A stretch of 15,968 nucleotides of DNA, taken from Treponema sp. (GTDB lineage Bacteria > Spirochaetota > Spirochaetia > Treponematales > Breznakiellaceae). Of the stretch, positions 6,169 to 14,010 are shown piece after piece (within the stretch, counting starts at the first letter, position 1; the number at the start of each line of letters is the position of its first letter). The translations under genes were made by a program, and so were the position numbers. The DNA is taken from positions 1 to 15,968 of the forward strand of contig WRAL01000007.1 of assembly GCA_009780285.1 (NCBI GenBank). The letters are read 5' to 3'. A model generated the notes under the pieces. That model saw only the letters and a program-made list of their open reading frames with translations. It did no database searches and was not told where the DNA came from.

Positions 6169-7584
6169 ATGGCTGAATCTGGCGGAGAAAGTCTCTGGAA
6201 CGCGGTTCTGGACAAATTAAAGGCGGAATTGGGCGACTCGGAATTCAACGAATGGTTTTCCGCCGCGGAATATCTGGCCTTTGACGAAAAAAAACTTAGC
6301 GCGGGCTTTCCCTCCGCCTTTCATCGCGAAAGGGTCAAAAAAAAGTACCTGTCCAGCATCGCCGCGAAGCTGAGGGAGATTTCCGGCAGGGAAATATCGC
6401 TGGAGCTTGAAGTCCCGGCGAAAAAGGGCGCCAAAAAGGCCGAGCAGGCTTCAAACGAAACGGAGCAGGCCGATTCGTCGCGCGAGGCGGCTCCCAGGAC
6501 GGAACAGGCCGCCTTAAAGGAAGAAAGCGCGGCTCCGAAAAGGGGCCAGCATCCGCATCTGCGAGACGACTATACCTTCGAGCGCTACGTAAGCGGCGAA
6601 AACAACAACTTCGCCTTCAACGCGGCCAAAGCGATAAGCAAAAACCCTGGCACCAATTACAATCCCTTCTTTATATACGGCGGCGTCGGGCTGGGAAAAA
6701 CGCACCTGATGCAGGCCATAGGAAACTTCCTTCATGAAAATTCCGACAAAAAGGTTACGTATATCACATCCGAGGACTTTCTGAACGAGTACGTCGAAGC
6801 CGTGCGCGAAAACAAGACCAGCCCTTTCAAGAACAAATTCCGCCGCGGCGACGTGCTGATGATAGACGACGTGCAGTTTTTCGCCGACAAGCCCGGCGTT
6901 CAGGAGGAGCTTTTTCATACCTTCAACGCCGTGCTTCAAGCGAAAAAGCAAATAGTCTTTACCTGCGATCGCCCGCCCTCGGATCTTAAAAAATTCGAGT
7001 CGCGCCTTCTTTCCCGCTTCGATCAGGGCCTTAAGGTCGACTTGCTTCCGCCGCGCTACGAGATGCGCATGGCCATTCTTCGGGCGACGGCCAAAATCCG
7101 CGGCGTGGAAATATCGGACGACGTGATCGACTTCATCAGCAAGAAAATATCCTCGAACGTAAGGGATCTCTTAGGCGCGCTTAAAACGGTGATAGCCTAC
7201 ACCGAGCTTATGGGCAAAAAAGCGACGCTGGAAATCGCCCAGAAGACCCTCAAGGACGCTCTTTCCACCACCAAACAGACAAATCTTTCCATAGATACGA
7301 TACAAAAAGTGGTTTCCACCCATTTTTCCGTAAGCGTGAACGACCTAAAAGGAAAAAAGCGCAACCAGAACATCGTGTACCCAAGGCAGCTGGCGATGTA
7401 TATATGCCGCGAGATGACCGAGTATTCCAGCACGGAGATAGGCGAGGCCTTTGGCGGCCGGGATCACGCCACGGTGCTGTATTCGTTCGAAAAAATCCGA
7501 GCGCGGTTCGTAACGGACGCGACCCTGGATTCGACCATCGAAAACCTAAAAAGGCAGGTAAAAGATATGGCCGCCAAGCTATAA
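6169..7584 (+). CDS. dnaA: chromosomal replication initiator DnaA
   Basis: 471 aa, a normal length for DnaA. DnaA binds DnaA boxes, forms an ATP-dependent filament at oriC, melts the origin and helps recruit the helicase. Domain I is at about 1-80 (SLWNAVLDKL, FNEWF). A charged Glu/Ala/Lys-rich linker spans about 82-128. The AAA+ domain has Walker A GGVGLGKTH at 171-179, Walker B VLMIDDVQ at 229-236, sensor I TCDRPP at 265-270 and the arginine-finger motif SRFDQG at 282-287. The C-terminal DNA-binding domain ends with the DnaA signature FGGRDHATVLYSF at 428-440. The start ATG is preceded by a weak AGAGGG ribosome site. DnaA boxes lie directly upstream. It is the first gene of dnaA-dnaN-recF-dciA. 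Confidence 0.98.
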   Translation: MAESGGESLWNAVLDKLKAELGDSEFNEWFSAAEYLAFDEKKLSAGFPSAFHRERVKKKYLSSIAAKLREISGREISLELEVPAKKGAKKAEQASNETEQADSSREAAPRTEQAALKEESAAPKRGQHPHLRDDYTFERYVSGENNNFAFNAAKAISKNPGTNYNPFFIYGGVGLGKTHLMQAIGNFLHENSDKKVTYITSEDFLNEYVEAVRENKTSPFKNKFRRGDVLMIDDVQFFADKPGVQEELFHTFNAVLQAKKQIVFTCDRPPSDLKKFESRLLSRFDQGLKVDLLPPRYEMRMAILRATAKIRGVEISDDVIDFISKKISSNVRDLLGALKTVIAYTELMGKKATLEIAQKTLKDALSTTKQTNLSIDTIQKVVSTHFSVSVNDLKGKKRNQNIVYPRQLAMYICREMTEYSSTEIGEAFGGRDHATVLYSFEKIRARFVTDATLDSTIENLKRQVKDMAAKL

Positions 7585-7786
7585 ACCTGTTCAAAGGCTC
7601 CGCGCAAGCTGTTCAAAAACGGGGGGCTTGTGCAAACTGTTAAAAACGTGGATACTTTTGCCCAGGATTTGGTAAAGGTAACTCTATGCAGGGCAAGGAA
7701 TTATGCTGGCTTTCCACTTTTCCAGCGCCCTATTACTACTCTTATTATTATATAGATCATTATATAATAATAAAAAGGAGAGAACT
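7585..7786. other. dnaA-dnaN gap, possible second origin module
   Basis: This 202-bp gap holds three direct repeats of CTGTT[C/A]AAA (7587-7595, 7609-7617, 7637-7645). It also has several weak DnaA-like boxes on the minus strand: 7610-7618, 7629-7637, 7638-7646 and 7647-7655, each 7 of 9 to TTATNCACA. A very AT-rich stretch (7731-7774) follows. A bipartite origin with boxes on both sides of dnaA and the unwinding site between dnaA and dnaN is known from Bacillus subtilis; applying it here is inference. Confidence 0.45.
7742..7773 (+). repeat. perfect 13-bp AT-only palindrome before dnaN
   Basis: TTATTATTATATA (7742-7754) and its exact reverse complement (7761-7773) flank a 6-nt GATCAT loop. 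The right arm ends one base before the dnaN ribosome site AAGGAG (7775-7780). It contains a TATAAT (7763-7768). It could be the DNA-unwinding element, a dnaN promoter part, or an mRNA 5' hairpin. Confidence 0.85.
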
Positions 7787-8887
7787 ATGAAGTTTGTATG
7801 CGAGAGAAACGTGCTCCTCAAGGAAATATCCATCGCGCAGGAGATAATCGCCTCGAAAAACGTGATTTCCATACTGTCGAACATTTACCTCGAGGCTCAG
7901 GACGACAGCCTGACGATAAAGGCCACCGATCTAAAGGTAAACTTTCAAACGAAAGTTCCCGTAACCGTTATCGAGCCCGGGCCGGCCACCGTTTTCGGGG
8001 ATAAATTCCTGGGCATTCTCAGCTCCGTTCCGGAAGGCGAGATGGAGTTCGACTACAACGAAAGCGACAGCAAGGTAAAGATAAAGACCTCGGTCAAAAA
8101 GGTCAATTTCCAGCTGAGAAGCATGGCCTCGGATAAATTTCCGGACTTTCCGGTGGCCGGCGTGGATTACTTTGAATTTCCCATAAAGGATTTCAAGGAA
8201 ATGGTAAGCCAGACGATTTTCGCCGTTTCCGACGACGAAACGCGCTTTTTCATGAACGGCGTTTTCTTTGAAAAGACCGAAGGCAAGCTTGTGATGGTGG
8301 CCACCGACGGACGCCGCCTTGCCTATGCCAGCAAGAACGCGCCGCCAATAGAGGATTTTACCGGGATTATTATTCCGCCTAAGATTTTGAACGTCATATT
8401 GAAGAGATCGGGCGACGAGGGAAACGTTGAGATAGCCGTTACGAGCAAAACCATTTTTATCAGGTTTGGATCGTACAATCTTTCCTCGGTGCTTATCGAA
8501 GGCCAGTTCCCCAACATCCGCAAGGTTATTCCTGAAAAACAGGAAAATAGCTTTGAAATAAACCGCAAGGAAATGATCGACGCGCTTAAACGCGTTTCAC
8601 TTCTTGTCGAGCAAAAATCGAACCGCATTTATATTGGCCTGAGTCAGGGAGTCGTAAAGATTTATTGCGAGGAAGGCGAGATCGGGGACGCGAAAGAGGA
8701 AATTCCCTGCAATTACGATGGGGAAGAGATTTCCCTTGCGCTTAACTACCGCTACCTGGAGGAACCTTTCAAGGCGATAGGAGTGGACGAGATGTGCATT
8801 CGTTTTACCAATCCCAGTAAGGCCATTACGATTTTGCCTGTCCCCGAAGCGGACTTTTTCCATATTGTAATGCCCATGCAGTCCTAG
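7787..8887 (+). CDS. dnaN: DNA polymerase III beta subunit (sliding clamp)
   Basis: 366 aa, the usual clamp length, with start ATG at 7787 chosen because AAGGAG (7775-7780) lies 6 nt upstream and MKFVCERNVLLKEI is a typical DnaN start. An in-frame ATG at 7703 would add a Leu-rich tail translated from the AT-rich palindrome and is rejected. DnaN forms a dimeric ring that tethers polymerase III and repair factors to DNA. Three clamp domains of about 120 residues are visible (roughly 1-120, 125-245, 246-366). The protein ends with the family-typical MPM-type tail (IVMPMQS). It lies 202 bp after dnaA and 3 nt before recF. Confidence 0.97.
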   Translation: MKFVCERNVLLKEISIAQEIIASKNVISILSNIYLEAQDDSLTIKATDLKVNFQTKVPVTVIEPGPATVFGDKFLGILSSVPEGEMEFDYNESDSKVKIKTSVKKVNFQLRSMASDKFPDFPVAGVDYFEFPIKDFKEMVSQTIFAVSDDETRFFMNGVFFEKTEGKLVMVATDGRRLAYASKNAPPIEDFTGIIIPPKILNVILKRSGDEGNVEIAVTSKTIFIRFGSYNLSSVLIEGQFPNIRKVIPEKQENSFEINRKEMIDALKRVSLLVEQKSNRIYIGLSQGVVKIYCEEGEIGDAKEEIPCNYDGEEISLALNYRYLEEPFKAIGVDEMCIRFTNPSKAITILPVPEADFFHIVMPMQS

Positions 8888-8890
8888 CCC

Positions 8891-10006
8891 GTGATAATTT
8901 CTTCCCTGCGCACCGCGGCGTTTCGCAATCTTGCGGACGTCGCGGTGAATGTTTGCGCAAAGAATGTTTTTCTTGTGGGGAAAAACGGGCAGGGAAAAAC
9001 CAATTTTATCGAAGCCCTTTATTTTTGCGCCTACGCTTCCTCTTTTAGAGGAGCGAAGGACGTAAATCTTGCAAATACGAACGAAAAAAACTTTTCCGTT
9101 GAAATAAAATTAGTAGAAAATAAATTTAACGAAACGGAAAGCGGCGATGTTTTAGTAAAAATAGAAAAAGAAAAAAAAACGGTCTTTATAAACGGCAAAA
9201 AATCTGAGGACAGGAAAGAGCTTCTTTCGGTTGTTCCCTGCATTGTTTTTTGCCATGAGGATATGAACTTTGTAAACGGAAGCCCGGAACAAAGACGCTG
9301 GTTTTTCGACCAGGTTCTAAGCCTGTACGATCCGGTTTACCTGGACGATCTGCGCCGTTACAAAAAGGCAGTTAAATCGCGCAACGCCATTCTGCGCGAC
9401 AATTTAAAGCAAAAACTTACGGAAAATATCGATGCCATTTTGGACGCGCTGGACCATCAATGCTCTTTTTACGGAACGCGCTTGATGGAAAAAAGGGAAA
9501 CCGCTTGCGCGCTTTTTTCGGAGATTTTCCAGCCGCTTTACAGCGAGGTTTCCGGCATCGCGGGCATTGGCGTAAAGTACGCGCCTTCTTGGAAAAGCGC
9601 GGACGAAACGGCAGCGCTTAAACAGCTTGCCTCCAAGCGCCCGGTTGAAATGGCTGCCGGCATTTCCTTAAGCGGGCCGCACAGGGACCGTTATTCCTTT
9701 GCCATCGACGGCGAGGATTTCGTGGCGAACGCATCCACCGGCCAGCGCAGGCTTTTGGCCCTGCTTTTGCGCGTTTCGCAGGCCCGCATGTTTTCCCGGA
9801 CAACGGGAAAAAAGCCGGTGCTTTTGCTGGACGACGTGCTTTTGGAAATGGACGGGGAAAAGCGCCATCGGTTTTTTTCCGCGCTGCCGGATTACAGCCA
9901 GGCTTTTTTTACTTTCTTGCCGGAAGAGCCTTTTCGGCAGTACCAAAGCGACGACACCATAGTTTATAATGTGTGTGATGGGAGCTTGGAGCTTGTAGCG
10001 AAATGA
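8891..10006 (+). CDS. recF: DNA replication and repair protein RecF
   Basis: 371 aa. The start is GTG at 8891, 3 nt after the dnaN stop and without a clear ribosome site, so translation is probably coupled to dnaN. RecF is an SMC/ABC-like ATPase that binds gapped DNA and, with RecO and RecR, loads RecA. Visible motifs: Walker A GKNGQGKTN at 30-38, the family motif LSGPHRD at 260-266, an ABC-type signature STGQRR at 282-287, and Walker B PVLLLDDVLLEMD at 309-321. Length and motif order match the family. The 5' third is richer in A/T than the rest. The last codon overlaps the next start (ATGA). Confidence 0.96.
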   Translation: MIISSLRTAAFRNLADVAVNVCAKNVFLVGKNGQGKTNFIEALYFCAYASSFRGAKDVNLANTNEKNFSVEIKLVENKFNETESGDVLVKIEKEKKTVFINGKKSEDRKELLSVVPCIVFCHEDMNFVNGSPEQRRWFFDQVLSLYDPVYLDDLRRYKKAVKSRNAILRDNLKQKLTENIDAILDALDHQCSFYGTRLMEKRETACALFSEIFQPLYSEVSGIAGIGVKYAPSWKSADETAALKQLASKRPVEMAAGISLSGPHRDRYSFAIDGEDFVANASTGQRRLLALLLRVSQARMFSRTTGKKPVLLLDDVLLEMDGEKRHRFFSALPDYSQAFFTFLPEEPFRQYQSDDTIVYNVCDGSLELVAK

Positions 10007-10479
10007 GAAAGTTTGGGGACGCGCTTGCCGCTATTTTTGAAAAAAACATCGTTGAAAAAACTCAAGCCTATTCAAAGTTTTTTTCATGCTGGGACGATCT
10101 GCTTGAAAAAAACGGCGTTCCTTCCGCCTCGGCGCATTCCCGCATTAAAAGCCTTGAAAAAGGGCTTGTGTGGATAGAGGTGGATCATCCGGGCTGGAAG
10201 CAAATACTTCAAACCAAGGAACGAAAGCTCCTGCATGATTTTCGCTATCGATTCCCGGAAATGGAAATTACCGGCCTTTGCGTAATGCTTTGTCGCCAAG
10301 GCTTTGTCCCTGAAGGCCCAAGCGAGCAAAAGCAGGGCGAAAACGAGGCCGAAACGAAAGCGCCAAGGGAAAACGCCCAGGAGATCGAAAGCGCCGCCTA
10401 CGAAGGCATTAAAAACCCGGCCCTGAAAAAAGCGCTTATGAAACTGGGAAAAAAAATCGTGGAAAGGGGCGAAGGCTAG
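10003..10479 (+). CDS. dciA: DUF721 / DciA-family protein, likely helicase loader
   Basis: 158 aa. The ATG overlaps the recF stop by 4 bp (ATGA), so it is translationally coupled. The first about 100 residues fit DUF721: a helical start (FGDALAAIF), a central VWIEVDHPGWKQIL block at 56-69 and a second part ending in EITGLCVMLC. DciA proteins are known as loaders or operators of the replicative helicase DnaB in bacteria without DnaC or DnaI. The assignment here rests on family resemblance and on the conserved place after recF. The C-terminal third is Glu/Lys-rich and probably disordered, ending in a basic amphipathic segment (ALKKALMKLGKK). It closes the replication operon at a strong hairpin. 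Confidence 0.85.
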   Translation: MRKFGDALAAIFEKNIVEKTQAYSKFFSCWDDLLEKNGVPSASAHSRIKSLEKGLVWIEVDHPGWKQILQTKERKLLHDFRYRFPEMEITGLCVMLCRQGFVPEGPSEQKQGENEAETKAPRENAQEIESAAYEGIKNPALKKALMKLGKKIVERGEG

Positions 10480-10503
10480 CGCCGCGTTTTCGCGCGGCGC
10501 TAG
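10476..10503. terminator. hairpin between convergent dciA and ABC exporter genes
   Basis: A perfect 11-bp stem (CTAGCGCCGCG at 10476-10486 with its complement at 10493-10503) has a 6-nt TTTTCG loop. It overlaps the dciA stop codon and lies 7 bp from the stop of the convergent ABC gene. No T tract follows on either strand, so its action as a bidirectional terminator is likely but not certain. Confidence 0.65.
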
Positions 10504-10510
10504 TTAGCGG

Positions 10511-12379
10511 CTATGCGTTGCTGTCCACGTCGAACTGGCTGTTGTAAAGCGTGGCGTAGGCGCCGCCCTTGGCAAGCAATTGCTCGTGCGCGCCCTGTTC
10601 GATGATGTCGCCGTTTTCCATTACCAGGATTAAATCCGCGCTGCGTATCGTCGAAAGCCTGTGCGCGATTACAAAACTAGTGCGGCCTTTCATCAGGTTG
10701 TCCATGGCGCGCTGGATTAAAACTTCCGTGCGCGTGTCAACGTTGCTTGTCGCCTCGTCAAGGATAAGGATGTCGGGGTCGGCCAAAATAGTTCGCGCTA
10801 TCGTTAAAAGCTGTTTTTGCCCGGCGGAAATATTGTCGGCTTCCTCGTTAATCGTCATTTGATAGCCGTCCGGCATTACCCGTATAAAGTGGTCGGCCTG
10901 GGCGGACTTTGCCGCGTTCACGACTTCCTCGTCGCTTGCGCCGAGCTTGCCGTAGCGAATATTGTCGGCGATGCTTCCGCTAAAAAGCCAGGTGTCCTGC
11001 AAAACCATGCCAAAGTGCGAGCGCAGATCGTCGCGCGCGTAACTGCGGGCGTCCATGCCGTCCAAAAGGATCTTGCCGGAATCAAGGTCGTAAAAACGCA
11101 TAAGCAGTTTGACGATGGTCGTCTTGCCAGCGCCGGTGCGCCCCACAATCGCGATTTTTTGCCCCGGCTCGACGCGGGCGCTGAAATTCTTTATCACCGG
11201 CGCTTCCGGATCATAGCCAAAGCGCGCCGCCTCGAAGGTTACCTGGCCCTGGGCGCGAGCCGCCGGCCCGTCCTTTCGCGCTTCCGCCGGCTCTTCCTTT
11301 TCGTTTAAAAAGGCGAAGACGCGCTCGGCCGCCGCCGCCGTCTGCTGAAGCATTCCCGCCGCGCCGGCAAGCTGCGCCACGGGCCAGCCAAATTGGCGCG
11401 TGTACTGGATAAAGGCCTGAATGCCGCCAATGGTAATCGCGCCGCCCATCGCCAAAAGCCCGCCGGTAAAAACCACCGCGACATAGCCAAAGTTGCTAAT
11501 AATTCCGACAATGGGCATCGACAGGCCGGAAAGGAACTGCGCTTTCCAGCCGGCCTTATAAAGCTCCTTGTTGTGAACGTCGAAGGCTTCGATGGAGGCG
11601 CGCTCGCCGTTAAAGGCCTTTACCACGGCGTGGTTCGAGAACATTTCCTCGATGTGGCCGTTAAGACTGCCCAAACTTTTTTGCTGCGCCCTAAAATGCT
11701 TTTGCGATTTTTTTATTATCGCCGTAATTACAATCGACGACATGGGCAAAATGATCATAGCGACGAGCGTCAGAAGCGGGCTTATCATCAGCATCATAAC
11801 AATAATGCCGACAAGCGCCGCCGCGCTCATAATGATTTGCGAAATTCCCGAGTGCAAAGTATTGCTAATAGTGTCAACATCATTGGTAATTCTTGAAAGA
11901 ACGTCGCCATGAGTGGTTTTGTCAAAACTTTGCAGGGGAAGCTTGTGTATTTTCGCGCTCATCTGCTCGCGCATCCTGTAGGTAACGCGCATGCTCACGC
12001 CGGCCATAATAAAGCCCTGCGCGTAACTGAGCAAGATGCTGACCGACTGGATCGCCACCAATTGCAGGAGGATCGCGCCGACGCGGTCAAAGGCTATTCC
12101 CCCGGCGCCGTTCATCGCGAGCATGATCCCGCTAAAAATTTCGTCCGTGGCGCCGCCGAGGATCCTCGGGGCAAGCACCGCGATAGTCGAGGCGCCGGCC
12201 GCGACTATGCAGACAAAAATGATCACCGCTTTTTCCGGCCCAAGGTAGGACAAAAACTGTCGCATCGAGCCTTTGAAGTCCTTGGCCTTTTCCGCCGGGC
12301 GCCCGGGCTGGCCAAAACCGCCGCGCTGTCCGGGCCGGATCCCGCGCTGTTCTTCTCTTTTTTCCGTTCTTTCCGCCAT
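10511..12379 (-). CDS. ABC exporter half, catalytically competent partner (TM288-like)
   Basis: 622 aa from ATG at 12379; a TTG at 12436 would add 19 residues with no ribosome site and is less likely. A hydrophilic Gly/Arg/Glu-rich tail (about 1-35) is followed by a six-helix exporter membrane domain (about 45-335) and an ATPase domain. Motifs: Walker A GRTGAGKTT at 413-421, Q-loop Gln461, signature ISAGQ at 517-521 (departs from LSGGQ), Walker B ILILDE at 537-542 with catalytic Glu542, and H-loop His573 in AHRLS. Catalytic Glu and His with a non-standard signature fit the consensus subunit of heterodimeric exporters such as TM287/TM288, LmrCD or BmrCD. The other half is probably the gene at 14011-15759. 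It exports an unknown substrate across the inner membrane. It is convergent with dciA and directed towards the origin. Confidence 0.93.
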   Translation of the reverse strand: MAERTEKREEQRGIRPGQRGGFGQPGRPAEKAKDFKGSMRQFLSYLGPEKAVIIFVCIVAAGASTIAVLAPRILGGATDEIFSGIMLAMNGAGGIAFDRVGAILLQLVAIQSVSILLSYAQGFIMAGVSMRVTYRMREQMSAKIHKLPLQSFDKTTHGDVLSRITNDVDTISNTLHSGISQIIMSAAALVGIIVMMLMISPLLTLVAMIILPMSSIVITAIIKKSQKHFRAQQKSLGSLNGHIEEMFSNHAVVKAFNGERASIEAFDVHNKELYKAGWKAQFLSGLSMPIVGIISNFGYVAVVFTGGLLAMGGAITIGGIQAFIQYTRQFGWPVAQLAGAAGMLQQTAAAAERVFAFLNEKEEPAEARKDGPAARAQGQVTFEAARFGYDPEAPVIKNFSARVEPGQKIAIVGRTGAGKTTIVKLLMRFYDLDSGKILLDGMDARSYARDDLRSHFGMVLQDTWLFSGSIADNIRYGKLGASDEEVVNAAKSAQADHFIRVMPDGYQMTINEEADNISAGQKQLLTIARTILADPDILILDEATSNVDTRTEVLIQRAMDNLMKGRTSFVIAHRLSTIRSADLILVMENGDIIEQGAHEQLLAKGGAYATLYNSQFDVDSNA

Positions 12380-12385
12380 GCCTAC

Positions 12386-12414
12386 AGGGTACCACGATTC
12401 GCGGAAAGGCGCAA
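12386..12414 (-). promoter_or_regulatory. putative promoter of the first ABC half
   Basis: On the minus strand, TTGCGC (12414-12409), a 17-bp spacer and TACCCT (12391-12386) lie only 6 nt before the ATG at 12379. The predicted transcription start is at or next to the ATG, so a leaderless mRNA is expected. The -10 is weak, but the -35 side (ATTGCGCCTTT) is shared with the promoter of the second ABC half. Confidence 0.35.
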
Positions 12415-12531
12415 TCGAGCGCCGCTTCTCGATCAATCAGCCCGGATTTTCTTTTAATCGTAAATAGATTTGTTCGGAAGCTTCAGTTGACGAACAAGTC
12501 CAATCTTCATGTTTTCTCCACATCGGCGCGC

Positions 12532-12566
12532 TATAATCAGCGGCAGGAGCCTTAGCGCTCAGGAGG
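12532..12566 (+). promoter_or_regulatory. -10 element and ribosome site of the multicopper oxidase gene
   Basis: A perfect TATAAT (12532-12537) gives a predicted start near 12544. No good -35 lies at 16-18 bp, so an activator may be needed; a TTCATG at 20 bp (12506-12511) is only 3 of 6. AGGAGG (12561-12566) lies 5 nt before the ATG at 12572 and fixes that start over the in-frame ATG at 12509, which lies upstream of the -10. Confidence 0.5.
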
Positions 12567-12571
12567 CATTT

Positions 12572-13972
12572 ATGAAAAAAGCGATTATTCTCTTGGCGGC
12601 GGCCCTTTTGCCGCTTGGTTTTGCGGCATGTATGAGAATGCCTTTCTCGCGAGGGCAAGGCGCGCCGTTTCAGCTGCCGGCCGGCGAGATCGGCGACCCC
12701 TCGTACAACCCCTACAACATTCTGACGATTCAGCCAAAAACGCATTACGACATAGTTATCGAGCCCACGAGCGCCGCGATCATTCCCGGCCTGACAACGC
12801 GAATGAACCATTACAGCACCGGGCTTCCGGGCGGCGCGGTAATCGTCGAACGGAACGCGAGCCTTAGCTTCAATGTCTTCAATAATATAGACGAAGCGAC
12901 GACGGTTCATTGGCACGGGCTGAAAGTCACTAACGATCAGGACGGGCCGTTCAGCCCGATGGCGCCCGGGGAAAGCGCCGCTTTTGCCTTTAGCCTCGAC
13001 CAGGCCGGCACCCATTGGTATCATCCGCACACGCGCCCGCTCTTGCCGCAGATGAACAGCGGCCTGTACGCCCCGTTTATCGTAAAAGAGGCCTACGACG
13101 CGCTGTACGCAGGCGATTACGTCCTTGCGCTGGACGACTGGGCGCTTTCCCCGACCGGCGCGATTGACGACCGCTACGGCACCGGCGGCATGGAGGTTTT
13201 CGGCAATGTCGAAACCGTAAACAAAAGAACCGGCTCCGACATTTATCCTATCGAACTAAAGCGCGGCGAGATCGTAAAGCTGCGCTTTATCAACGCTTCG
13301 ACGGCGCAGTGGCACACTCTTTCCCTGCCGGGCCATGACTTTCGCGTTACCCATTTGGACGGGCATCCAATTCTGGAGCCCTACGTTCGCTCCAGCGTAA
13401 CGATTTTTCCCGGCCAAAGGGTCGATGTCGAGCTGAAAGGCATTTACGACGGCGGCGTTTACTTTATCGCCAACGAGCGCGACATGGGAATGAAAATCCC
13501 GGTGGTTTACACCGGCGCCGGCGCGGAAATGACATCCCCTTTCGTTGCGCCTGAATCCAAGGCTTTTCCCGGCATCGAAAGCCGGCCCGTGGATTTCCAC
13601 TACGCGCTGAGTATGCAAATGGGCATGCGCGGGATGGGAATGGAATGGGCGATTAACGGGGAGGTTTTCCCCAACGTTACCCACACCCATCTGCGCGTCG
13701 GCGAGGTCTACAAGCTGCGCTTTATCAACATGGACATGATGATGATGGCGATACCGCATCCCATGCACATCCACGGCGAGCATTTCCTGGTCGTTTCGGT
13801 AAACGGCGCGCCGCCGCCCACGGAAATTTGGCTGGACACGATAGAGGTGAACCCCGGCGAGTACGTGGACATCGCGATACGCTTTGACAATCCGGGCATG
13901 TGGATGATGCATTGCCACATCATCGACCACGAGGACGCCGGGATGATGACGATGATAATGGCCGAGCTTTAG
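12572..13972 (+). CDS. multicopper oxidase, lipoprotein form
   Basis: 466 aa, start set by AGGAGG 5 nt upstream. Multicopper oxidases oxidise phenols or metal ions (Cu+, Fe2+, Mn2+) and reduce O2 to water. Here a signal peptide with GFAAC (Cys20) predicts an exported lipoprotein rather than the Tat-exported form common in CueO-type enzymes. All four copper motifs are present: HWH at 113-115, HPH at 151-153, HPMHIH at 396-401, and HCHIIDH at 447-453 with axial Met458. This supplies type 1 (H396, C448, H453, M458) and type 2/3 ligands. A short Met-rich stretch lies at 348-357 (MQMGMRGMGM) and another at 387-392, which could favour a copper role as in CueO; this is inference. It is divergent from one ABC exporter half and convergent with the other. 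Laccase or bilirubin-oxidase-like activity cannot be separated by sequence alone. Confidence 0.94.
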   Translation: MKKAIILLAAALLPLGFAACMRMPFSRGQGAPFQLPAGEIGDPSYNPYNILTIQPKTHYDIVIEPTSAAIIPGLTTRMNHYSTGLPGGAVIVERNASLSFNVFNNIDEATTVHWHGLKVTNDQDGPFSPMAPGESAAFAFSLDQAGTHWYHPHTRPLLPQMNSGLYAPFIVKEAYDALYAGDYVLALDDWALSPTGAIDDRYGTGGMEVFGNVETVNKRTGSDIYPIELKRGEIVKLRFINASTAQWHTLSLPGHDFRVTHLDGHPILEPYVRSSVTIFPGQRVDVELKGIYDGGVYFIANERDMGMKIPVVYTGAGAEMTSPFVAPESKAFPGIESRPVDFHYALSMQMGMRGMGMEWAINGEVFPNVTHTHLRVGEVYKLRFINMDMMMMAIPHPMHIHGEHFLVVSVNGAPPPTEIWLDTIEVNPGEYVDIAIRFDNPGMWMMHCHIIDHEDAGMMTMIMAEL

Positions 13973-14010
13973 CTCGAGAGCTTTGGCTCGAGAGCTTTAG
14001 CTCCCGAGCC
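13962..14010. repeat. 14-bp palindromic tandem repeat and hairpin at convergent gene ends
   Basis: About three and a half copies of a GAGAGCTTTRGCTC-like unit (starting at 13962, 13976, 13990, 14004) cover the oxidase stop codon and end directly at the stop of the convergent ABC gene. Each unit can fold as GAGC/GCTC. A larger stem pairs GGCTCG (13985-13990) with CGAGCC (14005-14010) around an inner stem. It probably acts as a bidirectional terminator; no T tract is present. Confidence 0.6.

Noticed and set aside
7703..7786. In-frame upstream start of dnaN
   Set aside because: It would add 28 Leu/Tyr-rich residues translated from the AT palindrome; the ATG at 7787 has the ribosome site and gives the family length.
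12487..12492. TTGACG as -35 for the multicopper oxidase
   Set aside because: It lies 39 bp from the TATAAT at 12532 and no -10 sits at 16-18 bp from it.
12437..13930. Minus-strand ORFs opposite the multicopper oxidase (197 and 224 codons)
   Set aside because: His-rich shadows of the copper-binding gene in high-GC DNA; the sense strand has all catalytic motifs.
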